Below are positions 38,701-50,600 of a stretch of 64,000 nt of DNA, piece after piece. The stretch lies in assembly GCF_010015445.1 (NCBI RefSeq), contig NC_053134.1, forward strand, positions 15,808,629 through 15,872,628, in the 5' to 3' direction. Made by a program: the position numbers and the translations under genes. This DNA comes from Perca fluviatilis (lineage: Eukaryota; Chordata; Actinopteri; Perciformes; Percidae). The first letter of the stretch is position 1. Each line of letters opens with the position of its first letter. Under the pieces are notes generated by a model. That model searched no databases, was not told the DNA's origin, and saw only the letters and a list, made by a program, of their open reading frames with translations.

Positions 38701-40435
38701 GATATGACACACATGTAGTGGATAGAATTGGCTGTGCGCATCGTGGAATGCATGGTGGCCTCTGTAGCATTTTCCCATAAATACATAAATGCGAATTAGA
38801 CACACATGTGTACACATGCACGCCATATCTTGACATCTCCCCAGTCCGTGAAAAGACGTAATTATCGCAGAAATGATGCACGCTTTCCCAGACAAAAAGA
38901 GACCCGTAGGAAAACAGTTTTGCCTCTGTTCAAGCAGTTGACCTAGCTAGCCTTTTCATCTAATGGGATGCTATTTTCAACACAGAGCACATCTCTGTGT
39001 TAGGAGCCCTTTAAAGTTGAGGGGTTTGGAAAATGGTGGCATTAGCAGATCAAGGCACTATGTCTATGCAAACCAAATCTAAGATGGCTAAAGCCTGGGT
39101 TGAAGGGAAGGCTTTGATGGAGTGACTGGAGGATGACCATTTGTTGACCTGGCTTCAGCGAGGGTAACTTCTTGTTAAGTTGTTTTCACTCTTTGTGATA
39201 CAAGATAAGCAGGGAATCGGAACATGGCAGCAATTCATGAGCACAGCGCTGGGTTTGCCCTGTCCTGCTGAGGGAGACACGCCAATACTACAACTCCCTG
39301 CTGGGAGGCCCAAAGCCAGAGGCCTGGGGCCAGACAACCTTCTCCGGAAGGCTGTGATCGCTATACTCGCCTCTTGTCATTTTTGTCAACGATAAACAAA
39401 GCCACACAGCAGCTAAAAACAACAATTTGTGTTGTGGCTTTTGCTAAAGTGTGAAATGCTAATGTTTTGGCATGCTTCCCCCGTGACTGACAATTTCTCT
39501 TTCTTTCTCCCCCTTCCCCTCTTTTCTCTCCTTCCTAGGTGTCCCTCAGTGGCAGCATGCTGGACCTCTATGGGGGTGAACAAGGTATGAACGCCCCTAA
39601 TGGTGGAATGAGCCCCACATCTAACCCCACAAAGCTCACTGTAAAAAGGGAATACACAGGTATGCACTCATACCATAGCACTGATCAAACAACTAACTAG
39701 TTAATGAATAATTACATGCTCACATTGCTGTAAAAGTTTAAAATCAAACAAATGCTGCTGGAAGAAAAAAAGGCATTTAGGGGAATTAAAATAAAACAAT
39801 AAGACATATTTCTTCTAAATTGAAGCTCTTGGTGGGTGCTGCAAAGAAACGAGTGTACAGCGTTTGTTAAAAAAAAGGCAACGTGCGTCAGGCAGGAGAC
39901 GAACGTCTAAGCTGATTTGTTGTGGTGCTTGTCACTGGTTCCATTAATAGGCCGAAGAAACGTGTAGACTTTTCGTCACAGTGCAAAAAAACAAAAACAA
40001 ACAAAAGGGCCCTTTAAGACATTTCTTATGAATGTCATGCTTCAAGCAAAGAAGCCCAATTGATTTTGGAAAGAGAAAGGATGCCCGAAGAGCCCTTCAC
40101 TCTCAATGCGCAAATAAGTAAATTGCCTTCTGTTTCATTTGACTGTGGGCAGAGAGGACAATGGGCTGTTACACAGAGTTTAAATTGTCTTGATTAAATC
40201 AACAGAGACAAATTGGGAAATCCAATCTCAGGTCCCCAATTATGCAATTTGGAAGAATGTGAATACAAATATGGATGCAATGGCATTTCTGTCTCTCTCC
40301 TGGACAGATTAGCAAATTTGCTAAACTGTCTTAATTACGGTAGTTTAAAAGTGATCCCTATTTTTCCATCCACAATGAGCTTAAGAGATGCCGGAGTGGA
40401 TAAATTGGGCTCATTCAGTGTTTGAGTGTGTGAGT

Positions 40436-40485
<50 letters not shown>

Positions 40486-43400
40486 GGAGGTCAAGTTTGT
40501 GTCTGTGGTGAGGGCTAATGCACGGAAACTCCACATTATGGCTGACCCCGGCACTGAACTCCCTCAAAACAACTGAATATGTGTCTCCATGACCTGAATG
40601 GACCCTTTTGTGGCGTTTTGTGTTGGTTGTCTTACGGTTTCTAAATTAGTGTGCGTTCCTAATCAATTTTTTCCCCCCTTTGTGATTTTTTTTTTTTTTT
40701 TTTTTTTGACAGAACATGACACAAGAGTGATGGCCAAAGAGAGACAGAAAAAGGACAACCATAATCTGAGTAAGTGTCTCCCGCTGCCTTTCAACTCCCT
40801 CACAGTTTATCATCTGAAAATGACTTATGGCTAGCCTTTGGCACGGCAGCTTGACAATGTCCTAATCATCGCTTGCTCTTTCTTTTTGTTCTGCTTGCTT
40901 AGTTGAAAGAAGGCGAAGATACAACATCAACTACAGAATTAAAGAGCTCGGGACGCTCATACCAAAGTCGAATGACCCGTAAGTTGCAAAATCTAAATGT
41001 ATTTATTGAAACAATGCCGCTGCTTTGCTTCACTTTATGTCACTAAAAACAACCAAGACCTTGTCTGGCAGGGAAGCATATTAAATTCTAAGCACAAAGA
41101 CACTCTAAACGTTGTTCATTGAATTCAAATGAGTACTCGAGCACATTTCAGTCATATTTCAAGGGTGCACTTGAACTTCCATTGTAGTCTACGCTCCAAG
41201 AGCTGTACATCCTCTCCCTGGGTCCCGGCAGTTCAGCTCAAAGCATGAATGATGAGGAAAGGGTCAAATGCAAAGAAGCAGGCCACACCATTTGAATCAA
41301 AGTTTGAAGCACAATTGGAACATAGAGATGGAGTGCGGAGCTGAATTGAAATCCACCGGCCATCTTTCGCAATTGAACTTTGCTTTAAATTTAAATGGAA
41401 GGTTGGCGTTGTCATCGTGCCATTAACACGAGATAAAAGAGATTATTAGCGCGGATCAGACCGACGTCTCACTCGTGTGGAAAAGGACAATTTTACTACA
41501 GCTCCCCTTTACTTAAAAAAAAAGCAATAATATCTGCAAAGGAATGACTTGCACTCTAGCACCTCAAGTCCAATGCTCCATTTTCTCCTCCGTCTTCCTA
41601 CTTAGCTCATTTTCCCTCACCTATTTTTACACAAGGATTAATTTTACCGAACAAGGAGGTACAAGAATGGACTTTCCACATAGCTACTTAACTATTCTAT
41701 TAAAATCCCCTTTCAGTGTCCCCATGTAATGTCCAAGGATGAATAATTGCCCCATGTAAATCACCATTTCTTATTCATATCATAAAAAGGGGAGAAAAAA
41801 AAACCTGTGTTAAAACTTTCCCCCCCATTTTCTTTTTATTATTATTACGGAGGATATTCTGCCGACATCAGGGGGTTCTGTGTAAAAGGTTATCTTTTAC
41901 ATTTCTCCTTTCTGCAGCGACATGCGCTGGAACAAAGGCACCATCCTGAAGGCCTCGGTGGAGTACATACGGTGGCTGCAGAAAGAGCAGCAGCACGCTC
42001 GGGAGCTGGAGAGCCGTCAGAAGAAGCTAGAGCAAGCGAACAGGAGGCTACTGCTGAGGATCCAGGTAATAAAATCTAACCGTCTAAATGCAACAAGGCC
42101 AATTGAGGCCTACAAATCAAGATTATTCACTTAGTTTAGATATTTGTAGGACAACACGGTTACATTTGTGAACTACAAATTAATGTTTATAGGCTTGGTA
42201 ATAAACTATGTCTAGATTTCATATCTTATGTTCCTCTAACACAAAACCAGTGTTCCGCCTCATAAATATGAGTTTACTCACACAAACGGTTGGCCTTTCA
42301 ACTCACTAATGTCCCACTAATGTCTTAGCACTTAGTCCCAGTGCAAGATCCAAGTAAACTGGCATTTTCACATTATTGATTTATTTAAAAAACAGTCTCC
42401 TCCAGGCAGCATCTAACGGGCCTGTTTCATTATGCCAAAGATGAGTTTGGTGAAGACAGAGGGCTCAATCTTTCAACCCTACAGGACCCCCCCCCATTGT
42501 TTACATGAGGTCCTTCCACTCTCCCCTTTCTCTGAGAGCTCAGTGCTAATTACCTGATGAATAAAAGCCATAAAGGCCAGCTCCTTCATCGCAAAATAGT
42601 GCGCACTTCTACGCACACAGAAATGTGTAGTTTATGCGAGTTGACTCCAATGATGGGAAAAAAACACAATATCTGTAATCATCTTCAAAGATGACAACCA
42701 TCCAGGAAAATCTGACCACCACTGACGTTAACAAAGGTCAAACAGGCCTTTGTGATGAGACTGATAGGTGATTAGTGCTGATCATTTACTGTGATAAGAG
42801 TGTGTGTGTGTGTGTGGGAGAAGAGTGTGTCAACACCCAAACTCCCAGGCCCACTCCAACGCACTCAGCATGTGGAGGAGATATGGAAAAAGTTTAGTGG
42901 TGATGTTACTCCACACGATGTTGTCATGGCAAATCTGCTCATAATGGAGGACATCACATTTTTTCTGAATTTAATGAGATATTATCTGCATAGACTGACA
43001 CTCATGGTTTCTTTTCCAGGAGCTTGAGATCCAGGCACGAGCACATGGCCTCCCAAACATGACTTCAGCCTTGGGGACAGTTGAACTTTCCTCCCATCTC
43101 CTCAAACAACAACAACAACAGCAGCAGCAGCAGCAGCAGCAGCATCAGCAGTCTCCCCAGGCCCAGCAAGCCCAGCAGCCGCCCCTCTACCAGGAGGACC
43201 CCAACAGCGACTACCGGATAGCCGGAGTGCCGCCGTCCATGCCCACTGCTGCCGGGCCACAGGACCACATGCCAGGCGCCGACGGCTGCACCACGTTCTC
43301 CGACCCGCTGTCTCACTTCACAGACTTCTTCAGCGCTACCCTCAAGGAGGAGCACCGGCTGGACGAGATCCTGATGGATGACCCCCTGTCGCCGTTTGGC

Positions 43401-43496
43401 ACCGACCCGCTCCTCTCGGCCAGCTCGCCCGGAGCCGTTTCCAAGGATAGCAGCCGCAGGAGCAGCTTCAGCTCTGCAGAGGGTGACGACCTTTAA
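35646..43496 (+). CDS. tfec: Transcription factor EC (MiT/TFE bHLH-Zip), 8-exon proximal isoform
   Basis: Predicted nuclear transcription factor that binds E-boxes as a dimer within the MITF/TFEB/TFE3/TFEC group. CDS = join(35646..35705, 36314..36568, 37298..37399, 39539..39659, 40713..40769, 40903..40978, 41918..42065, 43020..43496). All introns are GT-AG, the phases agree, and it gives 431 residues. Domains: Q/S/P-rich N-terminal part (21-105), acidic activation helix [12 protein letters not shown] (from about 108), basic region and HLH (about 187-250) with [19 protein letters not shown], leucine zipper (about 250-285), a 12-glutamine tract, and a Ser-rich tail [13 protein letters not shown] rather than MITF is indicated by NINY in place of NIND after the basic region, [14 protein letters not shown], and the ending [15 protein letters not shown]. 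It is longer than human TFEC (about 350 residues) because it keeps a MITF-like exon 2 and has the Q tract. In zebrafish, tfec acts in iridophore, RPE and neural-crest development; a similar role here is inference. Confidence 0.93.
36314..36568 (+). CDS. tfec: tfec exon 2 (MITF-like VQSHLEN exon)
   Basis: This exon has 85 codons, phase 0 at both ends, acceptor CTGCAG and donor GTGAGT. It begins [14 protein letters not shown] and QQVKQYL, matching the exon of MITF that follows the alternative first exons (VQTHLEN in mammals). The remainder is rich in Ser, Pro and His and is probably disordered. Mammalian TFEC lacks a clear counterpart, so this fish gene keeps an ancestral MiT exon. It is the common acceptor for both first exons in this window. 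Confidence 0.92.
37298..37399 (+). CDS. tfec: tfec exon 3, acidic activation helix
   Basis: Exon of 34 codons, phase 0 at both ends, acceptor TTTTAG and donor GTAAGT. It encodes [19 protein letters not shown], the conserved MiT acidic helix that in MITF binds CBP/p300, followed by a less conserved IIMQNN end. Confidence 0.93.
39539..39659 (+). CDS. tfec: tfec exon 4
   Basis: Exon of 121 bases, phase 0 in and phase 1 out, acceptor CCTAG and donor GTATGC. It encodes [14 protein letters not shown] and ends KLTVKREYT. The LSGS-LD-Y-GEQG block is a TFEC signature, and the KRE motif sits where MITF has its sumoylation-type site before the basic region. Confidence 0.92.
39880..40425. other. Possible conserved non-coding element, tfec intron 4
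   Basis: Balanced composition with many homeobox/Sox-like words (CCATTAATAG, CAATTGATTTTGG, CCCCAATTATGCAATTTGG) and no repeat character, unlike the surrounding intron. Conservation cannot be tested here. Confidence 0.2.
40443..40483. repeat. (GT)n microsatellite in tfec intron 4
   Basis: About 20 GT units preceded by GAGTGTGT repeats. Confidence 0.97.
40713..40769 (+). CDS. tfec: tfec exon 5, start of basic region
   Basis: Exon of 57 bases, phase 1 in and out, the size of the corresponding MITF exon without its 18-base extension. It encodes [18 protein letters not shown]. The acceptor (GACAG) sits directly behind an uninterrupted run of more than 20 T. Because of that run there is no in-frame coding extension such as the one that gives MITF its plus/minus six-residue forms. 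Confidence 0.93.
40903..40978 (+). CDS. tfec: tfec exon 6, basic region and helix 1
   Basis: Exon of 76 bases, the family-typical length, phase 1 in and phase 2 out, preceded by a short 133-base intron. It encodes [20 protein letters not shown] then PKSND. His and Glu of HNLIE and the Arg run contact the E-box in this family. The Tyr in NINY is TFEC-like. Confidence 0.95.
41150..41480. other. Possible conserved non-coding element, tfec intron 6
   Basis: Non-repetitive block with words such as TCGCAATTGAACTTTGCTTT and GTGCCATTAACACG. Its regulatory character is a guess from composition. Confidence 0.2.
41918..42065 (+). CDS. tfec: tfec exon 7, helix 2 and zipper
   Basis: Exon of 148 bases, as in MITF, phase 2 in and 0 out, acceptor CTGCAG and donor GTAATA. 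It encodes [20 protein letters not shown] and the first part of the zipper through LLLRIQ. The sequence keeps the MiT-specific zipper register that limits dimerisation to family members. Confidence 0.95.
43020..43496 (+). CDS. tfec: tfec last coding exon with Q tract and C-terminus
   Basis: Codes for 158 residues plus TAA. It starts [12 protein letters not shown] (end of the zipper). A run of 12 Gln (CAA x4, CAG x8; 43107-43142) is followed by more Q/P/A-rich sequence. The conserved TFEC C-terminus then follows: [43 protein letters not shown] and [15 protein letters not shown]. The last Ser cluster resembles the phosphorylated tail of MITF. Confidence 0.95.
   Translation, partial: ELEIQARAHGLPNMTSALGTVELSSHLLKQQQQQQQQQQQQHQQSPQAQQAQQPPLYQEDPNSDYRIAGVPPSMPTAAGPQDHMPGADGCTTFSDPLSHFTDFFSATLKEEHRLDEILMDDPLSPFGTDPLLSASSPGAVSKDSSRRSSFSSAEGDDL
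43107..43142 (+). repeat. tfec: Glutamine-coding CAA/CAG tract in tfec
   Basis: Four CAA followed by eight CAG codons, then CAT CAG CAG. The pure CAG part is likely to vary in length between alleles. Confidence 0.9.
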
Positions 43497-44215
43497 GGGT
43501 GCCCCCCCCCCTCTCAGGAGCAAACTCTTGTTATCTTCTCGTGACAACACTGTTGTAATTCCCAGTGGGAAAAAGCATACACAGAGCCTCTAAAAGACTG
43601 ATTGATGGCTCTTGGCATTGCCACTCACAGGGTTGCAAGTAATTTAAATGACAGCTAACACACCTGACAGTGCCCCTCAAAGTGCCACCTGTATATAAAG
43701 TGTGTAGTTCTTGCTGATCAGGTGGGTGTTAGAGCTCGATTGGCTACCAAAGCTTGCGTTCTCCAAAGCTCAGCGGGACCACAAACAGCTCATGGACCTT
43801 CTGCTCCTCCACCTGCTTTTTTTAACGTTACTATAGACAATGAATATGTTTCTCTGCCTCCCGGACAGAGCAGAAACAGACTCACAAGAAAAAGGGAGAC
43901 ATTTATACATAATGTAAATGATCATGTCTACGGTTTTATTTTTTTTGGTTAAGCCTGTGGTAGCTGTACACTGTAACATATGAAAATAATCACTGGAAAC
44001 CTGCCAAAACTGTCCTTTTTTAAAATGACAATACCACTACTTCGCAACAGTATTTTTTTTAAAGAGTTGCAGTCGGGATTGTGATTGTGTGATGTGCCTT
44101 ATTCAAACCCCAAGTGACTGATGTACTCACCGCAATGCCTAACATGTCTTTGTCTGTGTCTTTTAAGTGTTTTTGTTAAATAAGTGTTTATATATTTATG
44201 TATGTTTTAATCCAT

Positions 44216-44227
44216 GTATTACTGAAG

Positions 44228-44271
<44 letters not shown>

Positions 44272-44288
44272 ATTTTTTTCAGTAATAC
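44216..44288 (+). repeat. Hairpin around AT repeat in tfec 3' UTR
   Basis: Arms GTATTACTGA and TCAGTAATAC, each continued by A or T runs, flank an alternating AT tract. The whole would fold into one long stem in the RNA, about 60 bases before the poly(A) signal. Confidence 0.8.
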
Positions 44289-44350
44289 ATATATATATTA
44301 TCAACATAACACGTTACCTTTTCTATTCTTAGTAGGGGTGGGAAAAATAT

Positions 44351-44356
44351 AATAAA
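44351..44356 (+). terminator. tfec: Polyadenylation signal AATAAA of tfec
   Basis: Canonical AATAAA followed within 15-40 bases by T-rich and GT-rich sequence (TTTTTTTGG, TTTGGTTTCTTGTTGTC), as expected of a cleavage site near 44370. Confidence 0.7.
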
Positions 44357-44375
44357 CCCCTTTTTTTGGTAAACC

Positions 44376-46747
44376 TGATTTTGGTTTCTTGTTGTCATCT
44401 CAAAGACATAATTTCCCCGAGGTCTGCATTCATACACCCCCAAACAATACAAAATACTAGCTTGTGTTGCAACTTCTATTCCTAAGTGCTACATAAACAA
44501 TGAGATCCCAAAAATGAGAAAATAATAATAATGTATTTCTAGAATTCAAAACAGCCAATGTCTTTAGCGTTTTACTTTCAATGGAAGACTTATGCTACCA
44601 ACTATCTTTGACAAAATACCATAAATTATCTTTGGATTGTACAAATGTAATATCTCTTATAAAATCACTCACTCTGCTCTGTTGTTAAGTGTACGTGTAG
44701 CTCAACACACAGCAGGGGCATGATGGTAGAAACAGGATACAAAAAGTGGGAAAAAGTGGCAAACTGACTGCAAATTCGTCTTGTTGGACAGGGGGCTGAA
44801 AAGATTGAACAGAGCCTGAGAAGTTTTATAGTGGAAGGTGAAGGGCCGGCTTACAAGGTGGCTGATTGGCAATGAGTGGCAGATAGGAGGAGAGAGAAGG
44901 GAAATTGGATAATAAAGACAAGTAGAGGAGGAGTAATAATTCTGATGAGCCTACTGTGAGCTGATGAGCCCTTGAGGAGGAATAATGGCGAGGAATAAAG
45001 AGCTGCTGGGCGAGCTGTTAGCTAAGAAAGATTGCTCTGAGGTAAGCAGCAAGTGTCCTTTCATACTGTAGGAATATGACTACAAACTGTTTGTATCATA
45101 AATAAAGTTTGATGAAGAAAGTCTGTTTGTGACACAGCGATCAAAAACTCAAGTCTTACTGTTTAGGGTTCAAAAATCATTCATCAACATGTAGTTTTCT
45201 AATCTTGTAGTCATGCATTAATTATACAAGACCAGGCTACATTTTTTTTTTTTTTAAACCATGCCAATACTTCCCAAATGGATTTCTCATCAAAAGCCTC
45301 TCTGAATTAATGTTTTAGAGTGTTATTAGTGTTTCTCTGTAATGAAATCGAAACATTCCTCGCTCGCATCTCCTTTTTAGCCGCAAATAAGACCGAACCA
45401 ATCAATCATTACGGAGTACAGTCACTCCAACTACAAAGTGGTGAGTGATCTTTATGGGTAATTGGTCAAAGCAGTTATGGAAGGTAAATATAGATTTTCA
45501 TGAAATTTCAAAAGGCTCAATTTGCATTTAGATTTTCAGTGTTTTTTTCTTCTCCTTTCTCATATTACCAAACTTGAGAAAAATACACAAATCCAATTAG
45601 TGTGGCGCCTGGAATTGATAAAAGTCAAAGTCAGGGAATACAAATGAATACCCTTTACCTTAATGAAAGTATTGACAGTAGTACCCATAACACATAACTA
45701 ACTTTTTCAAGGCTTACCTCCAGAGACAAAGCATTCTGCCCTGAAAAAGAAAGTCAGATTAAACTTCCTAACCAATTCATTTCTCTCCATATCAAAGGCT
45801 ATCATGGACAAAGTTCAAGGCCAGTTATGCACAGGCTTCAAAAGGAAATGTGGTCGGATGAGGCAATGGTGACATCAGAACAAGCGACTTTTTATTTAGA
45901 ATTTAACAGTTCATCAACCCACGGTTTAAAAAACGCAAAGGGAAGTGTCTACGGTGGACTGAGAAAACAGTGCAGGTATCCGATAACACTGTTATGTTAG
46001 AGGCATTAGATTCATATGTCGATAGCAGTATGTACATTTGAACACGTAAAACAAATTTGGGAAAGTTTGTAATCCTATAAATCTCCCCATCTATCTCTCT
46101 CTCACTTCCAAGCTTGTTACAATATGTGCCAAAAAAAAGTACATCTCGTAAAACAATCTTTCCATTCCTTTTTGTGTCACGAATGCATGCACAGCAAAAT
46201 GGTCTCCCTGAAAGAATGACCTCACTAACTCCCAGAATGAAAGGGCTGCTGCTGTGTCACATTTCAAACAGCAGGTGGCAGCAATGGGCTGTGCTTTTTC
46301 ATCAAACTGTGCAGCATGTCCAAAAAGGCAGGAGTTTGATACAACAGAGAACATTGTGGTGGATTATAAAAAAAATGTAATTAAAATAAAAAAAACAATC
46401 ATGTCAATCAAAAAGTGTATAGTTGGTAAAACAGTACTTTCACATATGGAATAGTGACATGGTAGTATATGCTAAAGTCCATGGTAGTCCCTATACTTCC
46501 CAGTATAAACTGACAAATCTAAAGAAGGCAAGTGATGAAGTGAACCTCACAGCGGAGTCGTTCTGTCACCAAAACAACGTTGTCAGACCTGCTGCCACCC
46601 ACCAACACTGACACCACCACTGAGCAGGAGAAGCTGTCACCTGTGCAGATGCCACAGCTGCCAGCGTGCTACAACACACTCACCTGTCGAGCCTGCCATT
46701 GGCAACTCTTAATCACCTCCCGCTAAGGTGACTCACTTTGGAGCACG

Positions 46748-46748
<1 letters not shown>
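44376..46748. other. No gene seen downstream of tfec
   Basis: Non-coding 3' flank. I found no further tfec exon and no neighbouring gene. Confidence 0.45.
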
Positions 46749-46798
<50 letters not shown>

Positions 46799-46848
46799 AG
46801 CCTAATCAAATGTGCTTGTGTGCAAACACAAATGTGCACATGCAAGCA

Positions 46849-46883
<35 letters not shown>
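46749..46883. repeat. Two (CA)n tracts with CA-rich spacer
   Basis: (CA)n at about 46751-46793 and 46852-46881. They generate the His/Thr and Val/Cys repeat frames on the two strands, which are not genes. Confidence 0.97.
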
Positions 46884-47469
46884 CACAACAGATATGCATG
46901 CTACACACACATACAGTATGCATGCACAGGTGTGTATCTCATTGCACCCTCGTTGCCACACATTCGAGGAAGCTAAGGGAAAAAAGCCCTCATCAGGATC
47001 TGGACTGTGACAAGACTTGTGCACAAATTAGGTGAAATTTGAGTGGGAATAACAATATGACAGCCGGCAGTGAGGCACCAAACATCAAGTGTCATATCTA
47101 TTTTCAGCCATGATTCAGAGCTGTGTGACAAACAACACCATGCTGCTTCTCAATCAGTCAGCCCGCTCCTGGAAATGTGGCAAACTAGGCCCTGGTTGAG
47201 TTTTTCCTTCAGGAAAAATAAGAAATGATCTGAGGTTAAGGTCAGAGTTAGAGGTGAAATTATAAAACTTAGCCAAAATTTGAGCATTAAATTTAATGAT
47301 TGGGAACTCAAGCAATCAACATTGTCTCCCGGGTGCACTACGGAATTCATCCCATGATTCTTCAGGGCATTAGCCTCCATGCTGCTTTTATTAAGGACCA
47401 CACCCTGACCAGTGCTTGACAAACTCCCACGTCACTAGACCAGCAAGGCCCCACGTGCATTAACGATGG

Positions 47470-47690
47470 AACACAAGAGAGATGAAAAAAGAAGAAGAAG
47501 TGGCTGGGCCTTCTCGAGATGCTATAAAATTAATGCGATTTCCAGAGATTTTATGAATCGAGCCAGATGCCAAATACATAACTTCAAACAAATTGACTTC
47601 CAATTATTGGTGCGGCGCACCACTTCCAGATGTGCAACAGATGGGGCCGGGGCGACCAAAGGTGTCTCAACCCACGCTTTGTGTTATTCC
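47470..47690. other. Possible conserved non-coding element with CCAATTATTGG
   Basis: Non-repetitive block containing AAAATTAATGCG, TTTTATGAATCG and an 11-base perfect palindrome CCAATTATTGG (47600-47610). It could be an enhancer. The + strand frame through it has no protein similarity that I recognise. Confidence 0.25.
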
Positions 47691-47699
47691 GCAGTAAAA

Positions 47700-50600
47700 C
47701 GGCAGTACAGTTGTATGTGTTTTAAATCACCGTGGGCTGTGGGCTGGAGGTGAAGGGAAGGACAGGGGGATATTGGAGGAAAAATGAAAGCACATCATTA
47801 GGAAAATGTAAATCTACACAGCACAGACAGTGGAGCTCCATATGTAGCATTAATACAGCCTAATATTATGTAAAGGCAGATGAGATGCTGAGGCTGAAAG
47901 CTGGAGCTGTATCAAGGAGGTGGGGGGATTCAGAAATGTAAATGTTAATGTGATCTCTGCTGTATCTTCCAGTGCTGGGATTAAATGGTAAAAAGGAACA
48001 ATTATGGGGCTCGCTTTTTTTGTGCATATGTTAATAGCTTACAATATCCTTGCATGCATAAAGTACATTAGATATGATTAGAAGATATCCACAATACATA
48101 GCTTTATATACTAGAAGGTTTTACAATAGTCATAAGTAGCAGTGCACTCTGTTCAATTGTTAATAAAGTCTCTTCCTGAAAACTTTCAATAATTTGATTA
48201 GTCACTGTTAAAGCTACATAAAAGTAAAACAAATGTGATTCCGAGTGAGAAAAGTAGCTGAGCATGGACTTCTTTTCACTGCAGAGGAAACTAATAGAAT
48301 ATCCAATAGTGGTATGGTGTCCTGGGAGGGTCATGGCTCTGATCCCATTATTACCACTGACTTGGGCCCTGGGGGAGCCAAAATGGCTGTGTATTTTTCC
48401 CAGAGCCCATAGTGAAGCAGCCTACTGGGGCCCTATCTACTTAACTAGCAGTCTGCCTGAGCACCACAGGTCCCCCCGCCTCTGATCCTGGGGGCCAAAG
48501 AGCTTTGACTCGTCGTCTCGCTGGTTTCACGTATCTTAGGCTGTCTATTCAAATACAGCAGAGAACGGGACCATACTGCTTGGCCATCGTACCTCTGTGC
48601 TGCCTTTAATTCCCTCGCTCGGTCAGAGTTGTATGCTAATCCAACTAGCGACAGTCCCCCCCCCCCCACCCTCTCTCAGGTCTCTCTGCATGCACACACA
48701 CTCCAACACACACACTTTAACCTTGTGTAATCTGGGTGACCTTGGGCTGAATGGAAGCTGCTGAAGAGAGCTCCCTGATTGATTTGTAATTCAAAAGAGG
48801 AGCGATGGCCACCGTGCCCCCGCTACCCTACCACCAGGAAACCCCTACAAAATAAAATAAAAGAAAAACATTGCAAAACAGTTCACTACTTCAGCTTGTT
48901 TCCTCTGTTTCGTTGAGTTAGGGAGCACGACGCACGGCGGGGTGCAGGGGCAGCTGGGTAAATGTCAGATTTAGGCATGGTGGTGCAAGGTGGTGGGGGT
49001 GAGGAGCGTGTCGGGGGAGAGCATCATGATGATCATCATTAGCAGGGGAAGATAATTGGCGCTGCATGGGACCCTGCGTTTGGGTGCTCCTGATGGGCAT
49101 CTCGTCTGCATTATTCATTCATCTTCCCTCTCTCTCTCTCTCTCCTATTCTCCCTCTCCTGTTCCCTCTCTCGACCCGGGCCGTGCGCTGGGCCTTAGGA
49201 GCTGGACTCATCTATTATAGATGGGTAATTGTTTATTAAATGCAGGCCTGACCCTATTATGCCTATTACGCACGTGCTGCACACCGGTGTGGGCTGGCAA
49301 GCGTCTGTGTTTTTCCATATTCTAGAAGATCTGACAACCCCCTGTCGAGGACGTGAGGCCGCTCTGGCATGAGCAAGTGTCAGCATTTGTGGCCGAGGAC
49401 GGAGAAAAGGAAGGGAAAAATAGATAGAAATAGGGAAAGAGGAAGACGCCGGCAGGGAGGAGAGGAGAAGAGGATGATGAAAAATAAAGTCAATGCCCGT
49501 GCGGCTGCCACTGGCCAGAGAAGTATCTCTCTGCTTCTCCTCAAAGGCTTGGTGGATGGAGGCAAAGACAAAGGGTGAGCTAAAGAGATTCTTTGCTTCT
49601 CATTACACTGACTCCTAATCTACCTCTGCCCTATCCTGGGCAATCCCTGCTCCAGGCGTTTGGAGGCTAAAGCTTCAAACTAGGCAGTTTGTCCAAAGCG
49701 GATTCATTACCTTAGATAGGACTAACCAGTGAGCCTGCTAAAATGTCACATTTAAAACTCACGCAGCAGCCAGAGCCGGGCCAAACTGACACTAGAGGTC
49801 AGTGTTGTAACAGAGTTCAGATGGCCCTCTCTTTCACTACCAGACAACAGTGAGCTTGAAGCAGACACAGACATTACAAAAGATAGGAGAGACCGGCAAA
49901 ATAATTCAGGTAATGGAAATGAATTGAAATGAAATGATTAAGTTCAGTTAATTACTCGGTAGCTTAGGCAAATCAGCTTAACTTATATCAAAATCATTAT
50001 TTCAGCCAGAACGGCAGATTCACCGGGAAGATATTTCCCCAACATGTACTTAAAGGAGTGTATGTAAAGTAGGATCAGGCTAATGGATTAGATCTAATAC
50101 ATGTGGCACTCGGTATGGTGACAAAAATAAATGTGGTGTTAGAAATTATAGAGCTCGGGGAAACATAAAGGGTCAATTTAGAGCCACAGATGGTTCGGGT
50201 GGTGGTGGTGACATGTTTCTTTGTCACTGTTCAAGTATTCATATCACCACAGTATGACTTTGTGAATGACAGTCCTGCTAAATACCAACTTCCTGTTCAG
50301 GAAAACAGTTCAAACTGTTCTCTCTCATATTGTCAAATAAGTCAAAATACTCCCTGAGACGTCTCTACAACACACCACTAAGGAGAAAGGGAAAATACCG
50401 CCTGGCTTGGATGTGCTGCTGTGCTGGGGTATGATGTAGTGATCTGCATGGTGGCATGTCACTGGTTATTGGCTGGGCTGAGAGTGATTAACATGGGGTG
50501 TTAATTAGTGGGTCGTCAGGAGTGGGTGTGTGGCTAACGACACGGCTCCGAACAGCTCGGTCACACATAAACACAAGGCGCAGCTCAGGCCTCCTTTTAC

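Larger units (their letters stand above)
43497..44375 (+). other. tfec: tfec 3' UTR
   Basis: Non-coding sequence from the TAA to just past the first AATAAA. It begins with a C-rich run and later holds an AT-rich hairpin (44216-44288). No other long open frame with family similarity is present. Confidence 0.7.

Noticed and set aside
40402..40712. 18-base MITF-type extension of the basic-region exon
   Set aside because: The bases before the acceptor are a pure T run, with no coding extension or alternative AG.
35646..43496. Calling the gene mitfa or mitfb
   Set aside because: [35 protein letters not shown] and the [11 protein letters not shown] end follow TFEC, and the MITF-specific C-terminal part is absent.
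43065..43550. 161-codon minus-strand frame rich in Leu
   Set aside because: It is the antisense shadow of the last tfec exon; the Leu run mirrors the Gln tract.
46723..47035. His/Thr-rich and Val/Cys-rich frames
   Set aside because: They are direct translations of (CA)n/(GT)n microsatellites; the same holds at 15071-15319, 31714-32011 and 54268-54824.
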